From: an uncultured bacterium
GTDB lineage: Bacteria; Actinomycetota; Coriobacteriia; Coriobacteriales; Coriobacteriaceae
Length of the DNA: 9,289 nt
Assembly (NCBI GenBank): GCA_905215835.1
Contig: CAJMRR010000079.1
Span: forward strand, 1 to 9,289
Reading direction: 5' to 3'
A model generated the notes under the pieces. It saw only the letters and a list, made by a program, of their open reading frames with translations, was not told the DNA's origin and made no database searches. Positions 6,354-9,289 of the stretch are shown here, one piece after another. Each line of letters starts with the position of its first letter. Position 1 is the stretch's first letter. A program made the translations under genes and the position numbers.

Positions 6354-7118
6354 TTACTGATAATCGACGACGTCGATCCAGTTCTTCAGGAACTCATCGT
6401 TCACGTTGCGCTTACGAGCGAGCTCGGAAGCGGCGACGATGCTCGTCCACTGACGCACGACCTGCATGGGCATGTCGGCGCGGTCGCAGTAGAGCTCCAG
6501 GTAGGCCTCGGCCTGGTCCTTGCTGTTGAGGGCAAAGAGCAGGTAGGTGGTGGCAACGTCGGCAGCAGGGGAGCCCTGGGTAGCGTGTGCCCAGTCGCAC
6601 ACATAGAGCTGGCCGTCGTCGCCGACGATGACGTTGGAGGGGTTGAAGTCGCCGTGGCAGACCTTGAACTCCTTGGTCATGCCGTCCAGACGCTCCTGAA
6701 GGTTGTAGCGCGTGGTGGCATTGAGCTGATCAAGGCTGTCGATCATGCGGGCGAACTTGTCGCGCTGACGGTTAAGCAGCGGGGAGGTGTAGCCGTGGAT
6801 CTCGATCTGGAGGTCGACGAACATCTCGAGGTACTCACCAAAGCGCTGGGGCTCGGCAGTCATCTTCTCGGCAAGGGTAGTGCCCGGAACCTTCTCGGTC
6901 ACGAGCGCCCAGCCGTTGGCGTTCTCGAGCTGGGAAACCTCGAGAGCCTTGGGGCTGCGGATGCCGCACTCATTGATGCGGGCAAGATTCAAAGCCTCGT
7001 TGAACACGTCGGAGACGGGCTTGGTCTCGTTAAAGACCTTGACGATCTTGTCGCCCAGGTCGTAAACGACCTTGTTGCCACGGCGGACGAGCTCGGTCTT
7101 GGAATCGGGTAGCAGCAT
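6354..7118 (-). CDS. Putative small-molecule kinase, APH/choline-kinase-like family, substrate unknown
   Basis: This 254-residue soluble protein has the protein-kinase-like fold of aminoglycoside phosphotransferases and choline kinases. The overall pattern recalls the TIGR02172 group of uncharacterised kinases. Visible landmarks are an N-terminal strand region with KIVKVFN (K27 the likely ATP-binding lysine), E41 as its likely partner, an ALVTEKVPG hinge at 71-79, the catalytic-loop motif HGDFNPSN at 155-162 (D157 base, N162 metal ligand) and the metal-binding D175 in CDWAH. No signal peptide or membrane helix is seen. The - strand AAAGGA at 7126-7131 lies 7 bases before the ATG and supports the start. 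It lies 88 bases downstream of adhE in the same direction without a clear promoter of its own, so it may be expressed partly by readthrough. Aminoglycoside resistance should not be assumed, because most members of this group have unknown or metabolic substrates. Confidence 0.85.
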   Translation of the reverse strand: MLLPDSKTELVRRGNKVVYDLGDKIVKVFNETKPVSDVFNEALNLARINECGIRSPKALEVSQLENANGWALVTEKVPGTTLAEKMTAEPQRFGEYLEMFVDLQIEIHGYTSPLLNRQRDKFARMIDSLDQLNATTRYNLQERLDGMTKEFKVCHGDFNPSNVIVGDDGQLYVCDWAHATQGSPAADVATTYLLFALNSKDQAEAYLELYCDRADMPMQVVRQWTSIVAASELARKRNVNDEFLKNWIDVVDYQ

Positions 7119-7150
7119 GGTTGCATCCTTTCAACGATGCGATAGAAGCG

Positions 7151-7189
7151 ACGGCGGGGGTGTGTGAAACACCCGTGCACCCCCGCCGT
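7151..7189 (-). terminator. GC-rich hairpin between adhE and the kinase gene: weak terminator or attenuating stem
   Basis: Arms 7151-7162 and 7178-7189 (ACGGCGGGGGTG / CACCCCCGCCGT) pair perfectly over 12 bp around a 15-base loop. On the - strand it begins 17 bases after the adhE stop. The bases that follow it there (CGCTTCTATC) are only weakly T-rich, so this is not a textbook terminator. An overlapping smaller hairpin, GGGTGT (7158-7163) with ACACCC at about 7169-7174, could compete with it. The rest of this 88-base gap holds only the kinase ribosome-binding site. Confidence 0.5.
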
Positions 7190-7206
7190 TAAAAACCGTG
7201 CTAAAA

Positions 7207-9289
7207 CTAGCAGACGGCGTAGTCCTGAGGCTCGCGGCCGTAGTAGGCGTCAAGGTAGAGCTCCTTGATCTCGCTCATCAGCGGGTAACGGGGGTTAGCG
7301 CCGGTGCACTGGTCGTTGAATGCCTGCTCGGTCATCTCGTCGAGGGTGTCGAGGAAGTACTTCTCGTCAACGCCGTACTCAGCGATGGTGTGCTTGACAC
7401 CGATGAAGTCGCAGAGCTCGGTGAGCTTGGTGATGAAGTTCTCGAAGACCTCACGGTCGTCCTTGCCGTCGATGCCGCAGTAACGAGCCATCTCGGCGTA
7501 GTTGTGCAGCGCGTTGGGGTAAGGATACTGAGAGAAGGTTCCCATCTTGACAGGAGCCTCGGCGGCGTTGTAACGCATGACGCGGGTCAGGATGACTGCG
7601 TTTGCGAGGCCGTGGGGCAGATGGTGGAAAGCGCCGAGCTTGTGGGCCATGGAGTGGTTGAGGCCCAGGAAGGCGTTACCGAATGCCATACCGGCCATGC
7701 AGGATGCGTTGTGCATCTCCTCGCGAGCGTGCGGATCCTTGGCACCGTTGGTGAAGGAGCTCGGGAGGTTCTCGAAGACGAGCTTTGCGGCGCGCTCGGA
7801 GAGGCCCTTGGTGTAATCGGAAGCCATGATGGAGACGTAGGACTCGATGGCGTGGGTCATGACGTCAATACCGGAAGCTGCGGTGAGGCCCTTCGGGGCG
7901 GTCATGCAGTTGTCAGCGTCGACGATTGCCATGTTGGGGAGCAGCGCGTAGTCGGCGAGCGGCCACTTGATGCCGGTCTCCTTGTCGGTGATGATGGCGA
8001 ACGGCGTGCACTCGGAGCCAGTGCCCGAAGAGGTCGGGACGGCGACGAAGTAAGCCTTCTTGCCCATCTCGGGGAAGGTGAAGATACGCTTGCGGATGTC
8101 CATGAAGTCCATGGCCATGTCCTCGAAGTTCGCCTCGGGGTGCTCGTACATCATCCACATAATCTTGCCGGCGTCCATTGCGGAACCGCCGCCAACGGCG
8201 ATGATGACATCCGGCTCGAAGAGCGTCATCTGCTTGGCGCCGCGACGTGCGCACTGCAGGGAGGGATCGGGCTCAACGTCGTAGAAGCAGTCGTGAGCGA
8301 TGCCCATCTCATCGAGCTTGGCCTCGATGGCACGCGTGTTGCCATTCTTGAAGAGGAACTGGTCGGTAACGATGAAGGCGCGCTTCTTGCCCATTACGGT
8401 GCCGAGCTCGTCGAGTGCGACGGGCGTGCAGCCCTTCTTGAAGTAGACCTTCTCGGGTGCGCGGAACCACAGCATGTTCTCGCGGCGCTCTGCCACGGTC
8501 TTGACGTTGATCAAGTGCTTCACCCCAACGTTCTCGGAGACGGAGTTGCCACCCCAGGAGCCGCAGCCCAGGGTTAGAGACGGCTTCATGCCGAAGTTGT
8601 AGAGGTCACCGATGCCGCCGTGCGAGGACGGGGTGTTGATGACGATGCGGCAGGCCTTCATGACGTGCTGGAACTTAGCGATCTTCTCGCTCTGTGCCGG
8701 GTGCACGTAGAGAGAGGCGGTGTGGCCCGGGCCACCTGCGAGGACGAGGTGCTCTGCCTTGTCAACGGCCTCCTGGAAGTCACTGGCGTGATACATAGCG
8801 AGGACCGGGGAGAGCTTCTCGTGGGAGAACTCTTCCTTCTCGGGATCGGTGGAGGTGACCTCGGCGATCAGGATCTTGGTCTTGGCGGGAACCTCGATGC
8901 CGGCGAGCTCGGCGATCTTGGCGGCAGCCATGCCGGGGATGCGGTGATCGAGAGCGCCGTTCTTGAACATGGCGGCACGCAGGGCCTCCATCTCGGCACC
9001 CTGCTTGACGAAGTAGCAGCCGCGCTTCTGGAACTCGGCCTTGACCTGGTCATAGATGGTGTCGATGACGGTCACGGACTGCTCGGAAGCGCAGATCATG
9101 CCGTTGTCGAAGGTCTTGGAGTGGATGATGGAGTTGACGGCGAGCTTGATGTCCGCGGTATCGTCGATGATGACCGGGGTGTTGCCGGCGCCGACGCCGA
9201 GTGCGGGCTTACCGGAGGAGTAAGCAGCCTTGACCATGCCCGGGCCACCGGTTGCGAGAATGATGTCAACGTCGCGCATGACCATGTTG
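7207..9289 (-). CDS. adhE: Bifunctional acetaldehyde-CoA/alcohol dehydrogenase, N-terminal part outside the window
   Basis: This cytoplasmic fermentative enzyme reduces acetyl-CoA to acetaldehyde and then ethanol, using two NADH; characterised homologues assemble into spirosome filaments. About 693 C-terminal residues are visible of a usual 860-900. The frame runs off the right edge, so the ATG at 9285 is internal. Counting from that Met, the aldehyde dehydrogenase half shows ILATGGPGMVKAAYSSGKPA (9-28) and the catalytic C65 in NGMICASEQ. The iron-type alcohol dehydrogenase half begins near 275-280 with GGGSAMDAGK at 365-374 for NAD binding. The iron ligands are D474 and H478 (GIDVMTHAIES), H544 (NHSMAH) and H558 (LPHGLAN). 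Both active sites are intact. The gene ends in YAVC, TAG at 7207-7209. Its promoter is outside the window, so regulation cannot be read. It fits the redox-balancing needs of an anaerobic fermenter. Confidence 0.97.
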   Translation of the reverse strand, partial: NMVMRDVDIILATGGPGMVKAAYSSGKPALGVGAGNTPVIIDDTADIKLAVNSIIHSKTFDNGMICASEQSVTVIDTIYDQVKAEFQKRGCYFVKQGAEMEALRAAMFKNGALDHRIPGMAAAKIAELAGIEVPAKTKILIAEVTSTDPEKEEFSHEKLSPVLAMYHASDFQEAVDKAEHLVLAGGPGHTASLYVHPAQSEKIAKFQHVMKACRIVINTPSSHGGIGDLYNFGMKPSLTLGCGSWGGNSVSENVGVKHLINVKTVAERRENMLWFRAPEKVYFKKGCTPVALDELGTVMGKKRAFIVTDQFLFKNGNTRAIEAKLDEMGIAHDCFYDVEPDPSLQCARRGAKQMTLFEPDVIIAVGGGSAMDAGKIMWMMYEHPEANFEDMAMDFMDIRKRIFTFPEMGKKAYFVAVPTSSGTGSECTPFAIITDKETGIKWPLADYALLPNMAIVDADNCMTAPKGLTAASGIDVMTHAIESYVSIMASDYTKGLSERAAKLVFENLPSSFTNGAKDPHAREEMHNASCMAGMAFGNAFLGLNHSMAHKLGAFHHLPHGLANAVILTRVMRYNAAEAPVKMGTFSQYPYPNALHNYAEMARYCGIDGKDDREVFENFITKLTELCDFIGVKHTIAEYGVDEKYFLDTLDEMTEQAFNDQCTGANPRYPLMSEIKELYLDAYYGREPQDYAVC

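Noticed and set aside
6354..7118. Kinase gene as an aminoglycoside resistance gene
   Set aside because: It shares only the general fold motifs of the APH family; no resistance-specific features or mobile context are seen.
7198..8577. A 459-codon open frame on the + strand opposite adhE
   Set aside because: It is very rich in Val, Leu, Gly and Glu in a pattern that mirrors adhE codons, with no domain seen and no support beyond openness.
9283..9285. ATG at 9285 as the start of adhE
   Set aside because: The aldehyde dehydrogenase half would lack its N-terminal part, and the frame is open beyond this codon to the window edge.
1..9289. Mobile elements, CRISPR arrays, tRNA/rRNA genes or a defence system
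   Set aside because: I looked for transposase-like proteins, regular repeats, terminal inverted repeats and RNA-gene patterns on both strands and found none; all long stretches are explained by core metabolic genes.

Overview
The window looks like a piece of chromosome from an anaerobic, fairly GC-rich (by eye about 60%) actinobacterium of the Coriobacteriia, most likely Collinsella or a close relative. That placement is inference from gene content, codon style, the TTG start of ispG and the presence of a fermentative adhE. No rRNA or other taxonomic marker is present.

Positions 1-6174 (+ strand) hold one tight, apparently single-transcript cluster that enters from the left edge: cdsA (missing its N-terminus), dxr, rseP, ispG and proS. 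Gaps are between a 1-base overlap and about 25 bases, and I see no internal promoter or terminator. The cluster joins CDP-diacylglycerol synthesis (cdsA), two steps of the MEP isoprenoid pathway (dxr, ispG), a site-2 intramembrane protease (rseP) and prolyl-tRNA synthetase (proS). This is a housekeeping envelope, isoprenoid and translation cluster of a type known from many Gram-positive bacteria.

Positions 6175-6353 contain no gene but two back-to-back hairpins with T tracts. The first ends the proS operon on the + strand. The second is better paired as RNA on the - strand and ends the convergent genes.

Positions 6354-9289 (- strand) hold a small APH/choline-kinase-like phosphotransferase of unknown substrate. 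Upstream of it is adhE, the bifunctional acetaldehyde-CoA/alcohol dehydrogenase, whose N-terminal part lies beyond the right edge. Between them is an 88-base gap with a perfect 12-bp GC-rich hairpin that lacks a good T tract. It may end most adhE transcripts while letting some run into the kinase gene.

Most of the window is ordinary core genome. The point most worth a second look is a roughly 100-residue insert in RseP, beginning with a winged-helix-like segment. It sits in the loop predicted to be cytoplasmic between the zinc-binding first membrane helix and the second. I found no mobile element, CRISPR array, tRNA, rRNA or defence system.
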